A stretch of DNA of 43,345 bases from an uncultured Eubacteriales bacterium. Its GTDB lineage: Bacteria > Bacillota > Clostridia > Lachnospirales > Lachnospiraceae. The notes beneath the pieces are model-generated. The model did no database searches and was not told the DNA's origin. It worked only from the letters and a program-made list of their open reading frames with translations. Of the stretch, positions 34,254 through 42,804 are shown piece after piece. The translations under genes and the position numbers were made by a program. Within the stretch, counting starts at the first letter, position 1; every line of letters starts with the position of its first letter. Location: positions 1 through 43,345 of the forward strand of contig ONED01000013.1 of NCBI GenBank assembly GCA_900316755.1. The letters run 5' to 3'.

Positions 34254-34964
34254 ATGAAACACCAAAAAAGAAGAGGTATTTTGGCTTCCGGTGTAATCTT
34301 GCTGGCGTTTTTGGGAGCTCTTGCAACACCGAAGATTACAGAAGTACCCCTGCAGACGGGACATACCATTCATGTAGAAACACTGGCAGAGATACCGGAA
34401 TATTCGGATGAACCTTATGTGATTATAAATGAAAATGAGCCGAATTTTTCCAAGGAGAATAAGAGTACCGAATCCTATGAGTTTTACAGTGAACTGGACG
34501 TGTTCGGAAGGTGCGGCGTCGCAATGGCAAATCTGGGAGAAGATTTGATGCCGACGGAGGAGCGCGGAAAAATCGGTCAGATAAAGCCCTCCGGCTGGCA
34601 GACGATAAAATATGATAATGTGGATGGAAAATATCTATATAACCGTTGCCATTTGATTGGGTTTCAGCTTGCCGGGGAAAATGCAAATGAGCGAAATCTG
34701 ATTACGGGAACCCGTTATCTAAATACCGAGGGAATGCTGCCATTTGAAAATCTGGTTGCGGATTATATCCGGGAAACGGGGAACCATGTATTATATCGGG
34801 TGACCCCGGTTTTTGAAGGTGCCAATCTGGTAGCTTCTGGTGTGCAGATGGAAGCAAAATCCGTAGAGGATGACGGCGAGGGCATCTGTTTTAATGTATA
34901 TGTTTATAATGTCCAGCCGGGGATTGCGATTGATTATGCAACCGGAGAAAGCAAATCGCAATAA
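34254..34964 (+). CDS. Secreted DNA/RNA non-specific endonuclease (Endonuclease_NS_2 type)
   Basis: ATG at 34254 has GGAG about 7 nt upstream. The 236-residue product has an N-terminal hydrophobic segment (about 8-23) that acts as signal peptide or anchor. The catalytic region YNRCHLIGFQLAGENANERN is the beta-beta-alpha metal motif, with NRCH in place of the classic DRGH of EndA-like nucleases; His is the general base and the downstream Asn holds Mg2+. GMLPFENLVADYI and the NVQPG end are also family marks. It probably breaks down DNA outside the cell for nutrition or uptake. Monocistronic or loosely linked to the next gene. Confidence 0.87.
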   Translation: MKHQKRRGILASGVILLAFLGALATPKITEVPLQTGHTIHVETLAEIPEYSDEPYVIINENEPNFSKENKSTESYEFYSELDVFGRCGVAMANLGEDLMPTEERGKIGQIKPSGWQTIKYDNVDGKYLYNRCHLIGFQLAGENANERNLITGTRYLNTEGMLPFENLVADYIRETGNHVLYRVTPVFEGANLVASGVQMEAKSVEDDGEGICFNVYVYNVQPGIAIDYATGESKSQ

Positions 34965-35043
34965 GACCAAAACTAATACTAATCTTTAAGGTGCTTTTCA
35001 ATAGAAACACGCAGAAATACGGGAAACTTTATTCCTCCTGTCG

Positions 35044-35052
35044 CATATTATA
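35044..35052 (+). promoter_or_regulatory. Possible sporulation sigma -10 element before the SleC-like gene
   Basis: CATATTATA fits the CATAnnnTA -10 pattern of sigma-E/G type promoters. The -35 region is not convincing, so this is tentative. Confidence 0.25.
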
Positions 35053-35082
35053 AATGTAACAGATTTTCTACGAGGTATCCAC

Positions 35083-36330
35083 ATGAATCAAAACAATATT
35101 GATAAAGGAAAACTGCAAATCAATGTTTCTTCTGTGGTGAATTCCCATCCTGTCTCTGACGCAAAGATTTCCATCGCATACACCGGTGTTCCGGAATCCA
35201 AATTGGAAGAACTCACCACCGACTCCTCCGGGCAGACCGAAACCATCGAGCTTAGCACTCCGCCATTGGAATACAGCTTGAATCCCACCATTGAGCTCCA
35301 ACCCTATTCGGAATATACGATTTCGGTTACTGCAAGCGGGTTTGAACCCATCAGTATTTCCGGCACGGAACTCCTTGCAAACGTCACCGCCATTCAAAAC
35401 GTGACCATGCGTCCGCTAACTCCGCCGGAAACCGAAGAAGAAGTGTTCGTCATCCCGGCACATACACTTTACGGAGACTATCCGCCCAAAATTCCGGAAG
35501 CAGAGATTAAGCCTGTGACGGAAACCGGTGAAATCGTACTTAGCCGCGTCGTCGTGCCGGAATATGTGGTTGTCCATGACGGCTCCCCACGGGATACGAC
35601 GGCCCAAAACTATTATGTAAAATACAAAGACTACATCAAAAACGTGGCATCCAGTGAAATATACGCCACCTGGGCACCGGAAGCAATCCGTGCAAATGTA
35701 CTTGCCATCATGTCCTTTACACTGAACCGGGTCTACACAGAATGGTACCGAAATCAGGGCTACGATTTTACGATTACCGCCTCCACCGCCTTTGACCACA
35801 AATGGATTCCGGAGCGGAATTACTATGATACCATTTCCGTCATCGTAGACGAACTGTTTGCAAGCTACCTGTCCCGTCCAAATGTAAGACAGCCGATTCT
35901 GACGCAGTATTGTGACGGCAGACGGGTCCAATGTCCGAACTGGATGACACAGTGGGGTTCGCAGTCCCTCGGGGAGCAGGGATATTCTGCCATTGAAATT
36001 CTACGATACTTCTATGGGGATAACATGTATATCAACACTGCCCAGGAAATCTCCGGCATACCCTCCTCCTGGCCGGGCTACGACCTGACACAGGGTTCCA
36101 CAGGCGAGAAAGTGCGCCAGATGCAGGAGCAAATCAATGTGATTTCCAATGCATATCCGGCTGTTCCCAAAGTCACCGTAGACGGAATCTATGGTCCCGG
36201 CACTGCAGCAGCCGTAAGGAAAATCCAGTCCGTATTCGGGCTTCCTGTAACAGGGGTTGTGGATTATCCCACCTGGTATAAAATTTCGGAAATCTATGTG
36301 GGCGTTTCCCGCATAGCAGAACTGACGTAA
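35083..36330 (+). CDS. SleC-like spore cortex-lytic protein (SpoIID-like plus PG_binding_1)
   Basis: ATG at 35083 follows GAGGT at 8 nt. The 415-residue product has no signal peptide. Residues about 10-110 are a carboxypeptidase-regulatory-like beta domain; about 140-325 are a SpoIID-like region with KDYIKNVASSEIYATW, FTLNRVYTEWYRNQGYDFTI and QYCDGRRVQCPNWMTQWGSQ; about 335-405 are a peptidoglycan-binding domain with TVDGIYGPGTAAAVRKIQ. This architecture and these strings match SleC, which degrades spore cortex during germination in Clostridium and Clostridioides. It marks the host as a likely spore former. In characterised SleC the N terminus is cleaved for activation by Csp proteases; none is in the window. 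Confidence 0.78.
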   Translation: MNQNNIDKGKLQINVSSVVNSHPVSDAKISIAYTGVPESKLEELTTDSSGQTETIELSTPPLEYSLNPTIELQPYSEYTISVTASGFEPISISGTELLANVTAIQNVTMRPLTPPETEEEVFVIPAHTLYGDYPPKIPEAEIKPVTETGEIVLSRVVVPEYVVVHDGSPRDTTAQNYYVKYKDYIKNVASSEIYATWAPEAIRANVLAIMSFTLNRVYTEWYRNQGYDFTITASTAFDHKWIPERNYYDTISVIVDELFASYLSRPNVRQPILTQYCDGRRVQCPNWMTQWGSQSLGEQGYSAIEILRYFYGDNMYINTAQEISGIPSSWPGYDLTQGSTGEKVRQMQEQINVISNAYPAVPKVTVDGIYGPGTAAAVRKIQSVFGLPVTGVVDYPTWYKISEIYVGVSRIAELT

Positions 36331-36362
36331 ACAGCCAGAGTACAAAATCAGAACCAGAAATC

Positions 36363-36419
36363 AATAGCTGTTCCAATCCGTACAAACAACCGGATTTGGA
36401 ACAGCTATTTTGTTTTCCT
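36363..36419. terminator. Bidirectional terminator between SleC-like gene and rseP
   Basis: AATAGCTGTTCCAATCCG (36363-36380) pairs with 36391-36409 with one bulged T; T-rich TTGTTTT follows on the plus strand and A/T-rich sequence on both sides lets it serve the convergent rseP operon too. Confidence 0.85.
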
Positions 36420-36432
36420 AAAAAAGTTTCGT

Positions 36433-37488
36433 TTAAAAAATACGTTTTAAATCATTGAACAATACAAATATCATCAAAGCAAATAAAAGCATCATTCCCA
36501 CAAAGTGAACGATTCCCTCCTTATCGGGTGGCACGCGTTTTCCACGAATTGCCTCGATTATCAGAAAGACCAAACGTCCTCCATCCAGAGCCGGAAGCGG
36601 CAACAGGTTCATAACACCTAAGTTTGCAGAAAGCAGAATTCCGATATTCAGCATCTGCATCAGGACAACCAACGCACCATAAGATTTCGTCTGCTTATAA
36701 GTATCGTCCACGATATTGACAATCCCCACCGGTCCGGACAACTGGTCTATGCCGACGCTGCCCGTTATCAGCATCTTCAGACTCTCAATGGTGGTACAAA
36801 TCCAGAACTTCACCTCGTAGACTCCATACTGAAGTGCAGTAAACATATTGGCTTTCGTATAGGAGGATGGTGATATCACTCCCAGCATATACCTTCCGTC
36901 TTCATCCTGCTTCGGAACAAGCGTAATCTCCTGTCTTTCCCCGTCACGCTCATACACAAGTTCTACGGTCTCGCCCGGATGAAACATATTATAATAGGTT
37001 ACCTCACGCCAGAGATGAATCCTTTTTCCGTTCATTTTTACAATGCGGTCTCCGGCCTGCATCCCTTCTGCTTCTGCCGAATATCCGGAAGTGACTCCGG
37101 AAATCACCGGCTCATCATAGCCCGTATAGCCCACCAGAATCACCGCAAAAAGAAATGCCAGAATGAAATTAAAAACAGCACCAGCTGCCACCACTGCCAT
37201 TCTCGCCCAGACAGACTTGCTGTTAAAACTTCCCTCTGACGTATCCTCCGCATCATCTTCCCCCATCATACAGGAACCTCCGATGGGGAACAATTTGAGA
37301 GAATATCTGGTTTCTCCCTTCACTTTGCTGAATAGCCTTGGTCCCATTCCGATAGAAAATTCATCTACCCGGATTCCATTTGCCTTTGCCAGCAAAAAAT
37401 GACCCAGCTCATGAACCAGGACAATGGTTCCAAACACCAGTATTGCAAGAATAATACCCAATTTACCACCTGCTTTCAATCTGTTCAT
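36433..37488 (-). CDS. rseP: Site-2 membrane metalloprotease (RseP/RasP)
   Basis: The product has the zinc motif HELGH at 26-30 in the first membrane helix, a PDZ domain in the middle (ISGVTSGYSAEAEGMQAGDRI), and the LPLPALDGGRL motif near the end that completes the zinc site. It cuts transmembrane segments of anti-sigma factors and leftover signal peptides. ATG at 37488 overlaps the dxr end by 26 nt; a TTG at 37461 (GIILAILVFG) lies 5 nt after AGGTGG and just past the dxr stop, and may be the real start. Last gene of the pyrH operon. Confidence 0.93.
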   Translation of the reverse strand: MNRLKAGGKLGIILAILVFGTIVLVHELGHFLLAKANGIRVDEFSIGMGPRLFSKVKGETRYSLKLFPIGGSCMMGEDDAEDTSEGSFNSKSVWARMAVVAAGAVFNFILAFLFAVILVGYTGYDEPVISGVTSGYSAEAEGMQAGDRIVKMNGKRIHLWREVTYYNMFHPGETVELVYERDGERQEITLVPKQDEDGRYMLGVISPSSYTKANMFTALQYGVYEVKFWICTTIESLKMLITGSVGIDQLSGPVGIVNIVDDTYKQTKSYGALVVLMQMLNIGILLSANLGVMNLLPLPALDGGRLVFLIIEAIRGKRVPPDKEGIVHFVGMMLLFALMIFVLFNDLKRIF

Positions 37489-38605
37489 ATACCACCCGTT
37501 CTGTTTCCAGAATTTCCTCTACGGATGGATTTGGAATATTTTTATGCGCACGCATACACGCTTCAATAATTTCCGGAATCTGAAGATACCCAATCTTACG
37601 ATTCAAAAACTTACTCACTGCCAATTCATTGGCCGCATTAAACACGGTCGGAAGAGAACCTCCTGCCTTTCCTGCTTCCATTGCAAGCCGCAGACCATAA
37701 AAGGTATCCACATCCGGTTTTTCAAAAGTCAGTTTCGATAATGCAGAAAAATCCACTCTCTCCCCCGGCAGGAATCTGCGCTCCGGATAATACAGTGCAT
37801 ACTGAATCGGAAGCTTCATGTCCGGAGTTCCAAGCTGCGCAATGATTGCGCCATCCACATACTCCACCATCGAGTGAATAATGCTCTGCGGATGAATCAC
37901 CACCTCAATCTGTTCAATCTCCACACCAAACAACCATTTCGCTTCAATCACTTCCAACCCTTTGTTCACCAGAGAAGAAGAATCTATCGTAATCTTTCTT
38001 CCCATCTCCCAGTTGGGGTGCTTCAGAGCGTCCTCTACCTGAATATCTTTTAAGTCTTCCCTTGTCTTTCCCCGGAAAGGACCTCCGGATGCTGTCAATA
38101 AAATCTTATGCAGGGCGCTCCTTGGGTTTCCCTGCAAAGATTGAAAAATGGCACTATGTTCACTGTCAACCGGCAGAATAGAAACCTGCTTCTCCTTCGC
38201 AAGCGGCATAATAATATGCCCTGCCGTCACCAAAGTCTCTTTGTTCGCCAGAGCAATATTTTTTCCCGCTTCCATGGCGGCAATCGTCGGACGGATTCCA
38301 ATCATCCCGACAATTGCTGTCACAAGGATATCCACTTCCTCCAACACAGCGACCTCAATCAGTCCCTCCATGCCGCATACCACCTTAACAGGCAGATCCC
38401 GAGTGCGTTCCCTTAATTCTTTCGCATTTTCTTCCTTCCATACAGCCGCTACCTTCGGATGAAACTCCCGAATCTGCTGTTCTAAAAGCCGGATATTGTT
38501 TCCGGCTGCAAGCCCTAAGACCTCTATGTCCCCATTTTCACGGACAACCTCCAAAGTCTGTGTTCCGATGGAACCGGTCGAGCCTAATATTGCTATTTTT
38601 TTCAT
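37463..38605 (-). CDS. dxr: 1-Deoxy-D-xylulose 5-phosphate reductoisomerase
   Basis: The start is ATG 38605 (MKKIAILGSTGSIG) because GGAAGGA lies 6 nt upstream; ATG 38611, in the same frame, is too close to the SD. The 380-residue enzyme converts DXP to MEP with NADPH, the first committed step of the non-mevalonate isoprenoid pathway. The NADPH loop GSTGSIG, the metal-site region VDSEHSAIFQSL and the catalytic-loop GGPFRG are present. Next to uppS and cdsA it feeds isoprenoid carrier supply for the cell wall. Confidence 0.96.
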   Translation of the reverse strand: MKKIAILGSTGSIGTQTLEVVRENGDIEVLGLAAGNNIRLLEQQIREFHPKVAAVWKEENAKELRERTRDLPVKVVCGMEGLIEVAVLEEVDILVTAIVGMIGIRPTIAAMEAGKNIALANKETLVTAGHIIMPLAKEKQVSILPVDSEHSAIFQSLQGNPRSALHKILLTASGGPFRGKTREDLKDIQVEDALKHPNWEMGRKITIDSSSLVNKGLEVIEAKWLFGVEIEQIEVVIHPQSIIHSMVEYVDGAIIAQLGTPDMKLPIQYALYYPERRFLPGERVDFSALSKLTFEKPDVDTFYGLRLAMEAGKAGGSLPTVFNAANELAVSKFLNRKIGYLQIPEIIEACMRAHKNIPNPSVEEILETERVVYEQIESRW

Positions 38606-38643
38606 TTCCATTCCTTCCCTGTATCTTGCAGGCTGCTTTTACG

Positions 38644-39438
38644 CTATCTTGCAAGCAAGTAAAAAATAATCGGTGCAGTAATAATCACACTGTCAAAACG
38701 ATCCAAAATTCCTCCGTGTCCCGGAATCAGCCTGCCATAATCCTTAATCTCATGATTCCTTTTTATGGCAGATGCTGCCAAATCTCCCACTTGGGAAATC
38801 ACACCACCCACACCGCAAATCAACGCATAACGTACCACGTCTGCGCCTGTGTCCGGTACAAAATGATTTAAAAGAGCCGCATACAAAGCCCCTAAAAGCA
38901 TCGCGCCTGCCACACCGCCAATGCCTCCCTCTACTGATTTTTTTGGGCTCAGCACAGGCGCCATTTTGTGCTTTCCAAACAGCATCCCCACGCAGTATGC
39001 ACAGGTATCGCACCCCCATGAGCACAGAAACACCAGCCACACTAAAAATACGCCTTGCGGGAGCATACGAATCTGATAAATGTAAGAAAGCATAAACGCC
39101 ACATAAAATAATCCAAAAAACAGAAGCGTAATCTGCTCTGAGCGATACTTCGGATAGGAAAACACATATACAATCAGAAGAGCAATCAAAAATCCTATCG
39201 TAAGCAGCATTACCATATCCATGCGTTCAAACCGAAGCAATCCATAATACAGTACTGCAGCTACATAACCTACGATTCCGGGCAGTGTTTTGTGCAAATC
39301 CAAAATCCGATAAAGCTCCATCATGCCAATCAGACTAATCAATAACACCGTCGCAAACAACACATCCCCACCACTGATAATCGTCACCAGCGCGATGATA
39401 ACAAGCAGTATGCCACTTAAAAGCCTCGTTTTAAACAT
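38644..39438 (-). CDS. cdsA: Phosphatidate cytidylyltransferase
   Basis: The 264-residue product has about eight membrane helices and the family signature around SPKKSVEGGIGG and KDYGRLIPGHGGILDRFDS near the C terminus. It makes CDP-diacylglycerol for phospholipids. The start ATG 39438 has AAGGAG 7 nt upstream and overlaps the end of uppS by 22 nt, so the two are translationally coupled. Confidence 0.95.
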   Translation of the reverse strand: MFKTRLLSGILLVIIALVTIISGGDVLFATVLLISLIGMMELYRILDLHKTLPGIVGYVAAVLYYGLLRFERMDMVMLLTIGFLIALLIVYVFSYPKYRSEQITLLFFGLFYVAFMLSYIYQIRMLPQGVFLVWLVFLCSWGCDTCAYCVGMLFGKHKMAPVLSPKKSVEGGIGGVAGAMLLGALYAALLNHFVPDTGADVVRYALICGVGGVISQVGDLAASAIKRNHEIKDYGRLIPGHGGILDRFDSVIITAPIIFYLLAR

Positions 39439-40151
39439 ACGCCGTCTCCTTCCTGCACGCCGCCAAAGCGCCTTTCTCTTCCATTATAGTACTCAATTGC
39501 CTTAAGTAATTCCTCTTTTGTAAAATCCGGCCACAACACATCCGTAAAATAAAATTCACTGTATGCAAGCTGCCACAGCAGATAATTTGACAATCTCTGC
39601 TCCCCACTGGTGCGAATCATCAAATCCGGGTCAGGAATCCCATGCGTATCCAGATACGACTCAAACATAGTCTCGTTAATCTCCTCCGGCGCAAACTTCC
39701 CCTCCCTGCAATCTGTGCAAAGCCGTCTCATGGCGCGAACCATCTCATCACGACTTCCATAATTTAATGCAATTTGAAAATTCAGCCCGTCATTGTTTTT
39801 TGTCGCTTCTTCCAGTTCTGCAATTCGTTTTTTAATATCTTCGTCCAACCCGGTCTTATCTCCGAGCACACGAACCCTCATTCGATTTTTCTCTGCCGTT
39901 TTCAGACAGGTTTTCATATAATTACGCAATAACCCCATAAGGGCGTCTACTTCCTCTTTGGGTCGTTTCCAGTTCTCCGTAGAAAACGCATACACCGTCA
40001 GGTACTTCACCCCCAGGTGATAGGCATCCTCACAGATTCGCTCTACATTTTTGCTTCCCTGCGCGTGCCCATAATTCCTCGGCATTCCTTTCTTCTTTGC
40101 CCAACGTCCGTTTCCATCTAATATAATCGCGATATGCTGTGGTATGTCCAT
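39417..40151 (-). CDS. uppS: Isoprenyl transferase (undecaprenyl diphosphate synthase)
   Basis: The 244-residue cis-prenyltransferase has the substrate loop ILDGNGRWA near the N terminus with catalytic Asp12, and the C-terminal RTSGEQRLSNYLLWQLAYSE. It builds the C55 lipid carrier for peptidoglycan and other wall polymers. AGGAG lies 6 nt before ATG 40151. Sits between frr and cdsA as in many Firmicutes. Confidence 0.97.
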   Translation of the reverse strand: MDIPQHIAIILDGNGRWAKKKGMPRNYGHAQGSKNVERICEDAYHLGVKYLTVYAFSTENWKRPKEEVDALMGLLRNYMKTCLKTAEKNRMRVRVLGDKTGLDEDIKKRIAELEEATKNNDGLNFQIALNYGSRDEMVRAMRRLCTDCREGKFAPEEINETMFESYLDTHGIPDPDLMIRTSGEQRLSNYLLWQLAYSEFYFTDVLWPDFTKEELLKAIEYYNGRERRFGGVQEGDGVCLKRGF

Positions 40152-40190
40152 GCAAAACTCCTCTTATCTTCCATACTTTCATTACTGTCT

Positions 40191-40742
40191 TTATACAGTA
40201 AGAACCTCTTTGGATTTTGCCTCCACTGCCTTGTCAACCTCTGCAACATACTTATCTGTAATTTTTTGTAACTGGGTTTCCAAATCTTTAATCTCATCCT
40301 CAGAAACATCAGAGCCTTTTAATTTCTTAAAAGCATCGTTCCCGTCACGGCGAATATTACGAACCGCAACCTTCGCTGCCTCACCCTTTTTCTTTACGTC
40401 CTTCACAAGTTCTTTTCTGCGCTCCTCCGTAAGTTCCGGGAATACCAGGCGGATAACCGTACCATCATTGGTCGGATTGATGCCAATGTCAGATGTTAAA
40501 ATTGCTTTTTCAATTGCCTTCAGCATGCTCTTTTCCCATGGCTGAATCTGAATCATACGAGCCTCCGGCACAGAAACGTTTGCCACCTGCTGAATCGGAG
40601 TCGGCATTCCGTAGTAATCTACCACCAGTTTATCCAGAATATGCGGATTGGCACGTCCTGCACGGATGGCCCTCAATTCTGATTCCAAGTTGTCCAGTGT
40701 CTTTTGCATTTTCGTGTCGTATACCTGTAATTTTTCGTTCAT
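40191..40742 (-). CDS. frr: Ribosome recycling factor
   Basis: The 183-residue protein has the family's typical features: the RAGRANPHILDKLVVDYYG segment, the VSVPEARMIQIQPW hinge strand and the C-terminal EDEIKDLETQLQKITDKYV helix. With EF-G it splits ribosomes after termination. ATG 40742 follows GGAGG. It is 24 nt downstream of pyrH. Confidence 0.97.
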   Translation of the reverse strand: MNEKLQVYDTKMQKTLDNLESELRAIRAGRANPHILDKLVVDYYGMPTPIQQVANVSVPEARMIQIQPWEKSMLKAIEKAILTSDIGINPTNDGTVIRLVFPELTEERRKELVKDVKKKGEAAKVAVRNIRRDGNDAFKKLKGSDVSEDEIKDLETQLQKITDKYVAEVDKAVEAKSKEVLTV

Positions 40743-40766
40743 ATTAAAAATCCTCCGTTTCTTTTC

Positions 40767-41462
40767 TTACACAGTTACTTTCGTACCTGTAAAATTACCT
40801 TTCATCGTCTCTACAATGCTGTTTTCCTCATTCAAACCAAATACCAGCATCGGCATCTTATTCTCCATACACAAAATGGATGCCGCCAAATCTACTGCTG
40901 CCAGCCTCTTATCAATCGTTTCCTGAATGGAAATCTCATCATACTTTTTCGCATTCGGATTCAACTTCGGATCACTGTCATAAATCCCGTCGATGGCTTT
41001 TGCGAGCAACATCGCATCGGCTTCAATCTCAATTGCGCGAAGCACCGCACCCGTATCTGTGGAGAAATAAGGATGTCCTGTCCCCCCTGCAAAAAAGATA
41101 ACCTTTCCCGCATTCAGAGCTTCCACCGCCGCATCCTTGGAAAACAGGGTGGTAAATGCTCCGCAGACAAAGGGTGTAAAGACTTCTGTCTGCATCCCCA
41201 CGTGTCTGAAAATCTCAGAAACATAAATACAATTCATCACCGTCGCCAGCATCCCAATCTGATCCGCCTTTGTGCGGTCAATCGTCTCACTGGTACGTCC
41301 TCTCCAGAAATTGCCGCCTCCGGTCACAATCGCAACCTGAATCCCATCTTCCACCAGTTGCTTTACCTGATTTGCAACCCCAATACAGGTCACTTCATCA
41401 AACCCTGTCTTTTTATCACCTGCCAGCGCTTCGCCGCTCAGCTTCAATAACACTCTTTTCAT
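40767..41462 (-). CDS. pyrH: UMP kinase
   Basis: The 231-residue protein opens with KRVLLKLSGEALAG, the amino-acid-kinase family phosphate loop, followed by VTGGGNFWRGR and the C-terminal GTKVTV. It phosphorylates UMP to UDP for nucleotide and cell-wall precursor supply. AAGGAG lies 7 nt before ATG 41462. It is the first gene of this operon here; rpsB and tsf, which often precede pyrH, are not upstream in this window. Confidence 0.96.
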   Translation of the reverse strand: MKRVLLKLSGEALAGDKKTGFDEVTCIGVANQVKQLVEDGIQVAIVTGGGNFWRGRTSETIDRTKADQIGMLATVMNCIYVSEIFRHVGMQTEVFTPFVCGAFTTLFSKDAAVEALNAGKVIFFAGGTGHPYFSTDTGAVLRAIEIEADAMLLAKAIDGIYDSDPKLNPNAKKYDEISIQETIDKRLAAVDLAASILCMENKMPMLVFGLNEENSIVETMKGNFTGTKVTV

Positions 41463-41501
41463 ACATCTGCTCCTTAAGATATTTTTCTCTTATGTTTCTC
41501 T

Positions 41502-41510
41502 ATTATAGCA
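41502..41510 (-). promoter_or_regulatory. Extended -10 promoter for the pyrH operon
   Basis: On the minus strand TGC-TATAAT, a perfect -10 with extension, about 40 bp before pyrH. The -35 (TGTGAA at 17 bp) is poor, usual for extended -10 promoters. Confidence 0.7.
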
Positions 41511-41579
41511 TAAAGGGCTTTCGTTTCACACCCTCTTTTTTTATTTCTCCATCTTTTTGAATTTGTGTTGATTTTGCTA

Positions 41580-42470
41580 TTATGACAAATACCCCTTCGC
41601 TTCCTCCTCAGTGATTGACAGTTCTGACATCAACTGTTCCACAATCTCATCATCACTTACATAATATTTTCTGGCCGTTTTAATCAAGACCTTAATCGTT
41701 TCTGCACGTCCTTCTGCACGTCCTTCTGCACGTCCTTCTGCACGTCCTTCTGCACGTCCTTCTGCACGTCCTTCTGCGCGTCCTTCTTCTCTTGCTTCCT
41801 CGCGCTCTTCCTTCAAATACTCTTCAAACGTCATATACCTTGCCCCCATTTCACGGCTGGTCTTCACTTCACGTATAGAAGATTGCAACTTTCTCACAAA
41901 TTCGTCCTGAAAGTCTCTCTCACTATCTGAAAGTGGAGCTGCCACAAATTCTAGAAAACGAATCAACTCTGGTGGTACTTCATCGTCATTTGTGCCTTTT
42001 GTACTTAGGAATATCGTATGCGTCCCGTCTTCCATCTCCAATTCCGATACCTCTTTGCATACAACTTCTCTCGTATATCGGTATTTCTTCATCCCGTATG
42101 GATCAAAGTCACAGATGAACACAACGTATGTATCCGGCAACTCTCTGTATGACGTCCCACTAAGCAATAGTTCCATGTCCATCTGATCATGGTAATATCG
42201 CGCTCGCTTCTCAAGCGCCTGTTTGCGCAACGCCTGCATCTCTACATTGTAGTGCGTATTATTCTCATCTTTCGCGTAAATATCCAAACGCACACCTTTG
42301 TATTCCGGATTATATACTATCGTCTTTTCCTTGGTAATCTCCACACGTTCAATCTCAATACCCAATGCCAGTTCCAGAATGCCCTTGCAATTCTCCGGCT
42401 TCAACATCACTGCACCAAACATGAAGTTGTCTTTAATGGTTAATTCCTGTAATGTTCTTTTTTGATTCAT
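41580..42470 (-). CDS. Rpn/PD-(D/E)XK family nuclease (transposase-like PDDEXK_2)
   Basis: ATG 42470 follows AAGGAG. The 296-residue product has the Rpn family N terminus (KDNFMFGAVMLKPENCKGIL) and active-site residues Asp63, Glu77 and Gln79 in the stretches GVRLDIYAKD and YNVEMQ. Rpn proteins are DNA nucleases tied to recombination, and some affect phage growth. Residues about 226-255 are seven AEGR-type units encoded by a 12-bp DNA repeat. The C-terminal helix after the repeat resembles other members. It sits directly upstream of pyrH with its own promoter. Confidence 0.88.
   Translation of the reverse strand: MNQKRTLQELTIKDNFMFGAVMLKPENCKGILELALGIEIERVEITKEKTIVYNPEYKGVRLDIYAKDENNTHYNVEMQALRKQALEKRARYYHDQMDMELLLSGTSYRELPDTYVVFICDFDPYGMKKYRYTREVVCKEVSELEMEDGTHTIFLSTKGTNDDEVPPELIRFLEFVAAPLSDSERDFQDEFVRKLQSSIREVKTSREMGARYMTFEEYLKEEREEAREEGRAEGRAEGRAEGRAEGRAEGRAEGRAETIKVLIKTARKYYVSDDEIVEQLMSELSITEEEAKGYLS
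41701..41784. repeat. 12-bp tandem repeat, seven units, in-frame in the Rpn gene
   Basis: Six exact copies of TCTGCACGTCCT and a seventh with one A-to-G change. The unit is four codons, so copy-number change alters protein length by four residues without a frameshift. Confidence 0.95.
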
Positions 42471-42804
42471 TCTGCTCTCTCCTTATCGTATCATATTTTC
42501 TGTTCTTATGGTAGCATAAATTTTCATAGTCGTAAAAATCATATGAACTCTTCAATCATAGGCATCACTCTCCAAATATTCACTTTTCATCAATTTTGAA
42601 ATTCTTCAGCAGAAATGCCTTGAAATTCAGAAACATCCATATAGACGCTTATGAGGCACAAAGAACATTTGATGCATTCTGTGCCTCGTATGATGTGCTT
42701 TCATTATACTCTTGCAATCAATTTTTGGCAAGATAGTTTTTATGTCTTTTTTAGTGGGATTAAGACTCACACCGAGCACAAATGCTGATAATGTGGAAAT
42801 CTTT
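42471..42804. other. Intergenic stretch of 334 bp with a promoter and an inverted repeat
   Basis: It holds the Rpn gene promoter on the minus strand (TTTACG, 17 bp, TACCAT with TGC extension; -10 at 42513-42508) and an 8-bp inverted repeat GAGGCACA/TGTGCCTC (42653-42660, 42680-42687) with a 19-nt spacer. No convincing gene or T-rich terminator is seen. Confidence 0.5.

Noticed and set aside
41701-41784. CRISPR-like array
   Set aside because: Units are 12 bp with no spacers and keep the reading frame of an Rpn protein; it is a coding repeat.
42653-42687. Terminal inverted repeat of an insertion sequence
   Set aside because: Arms are only 8 bp, 19 nt apart, with no transposase between or target duplication; treated as a minor hairpin.
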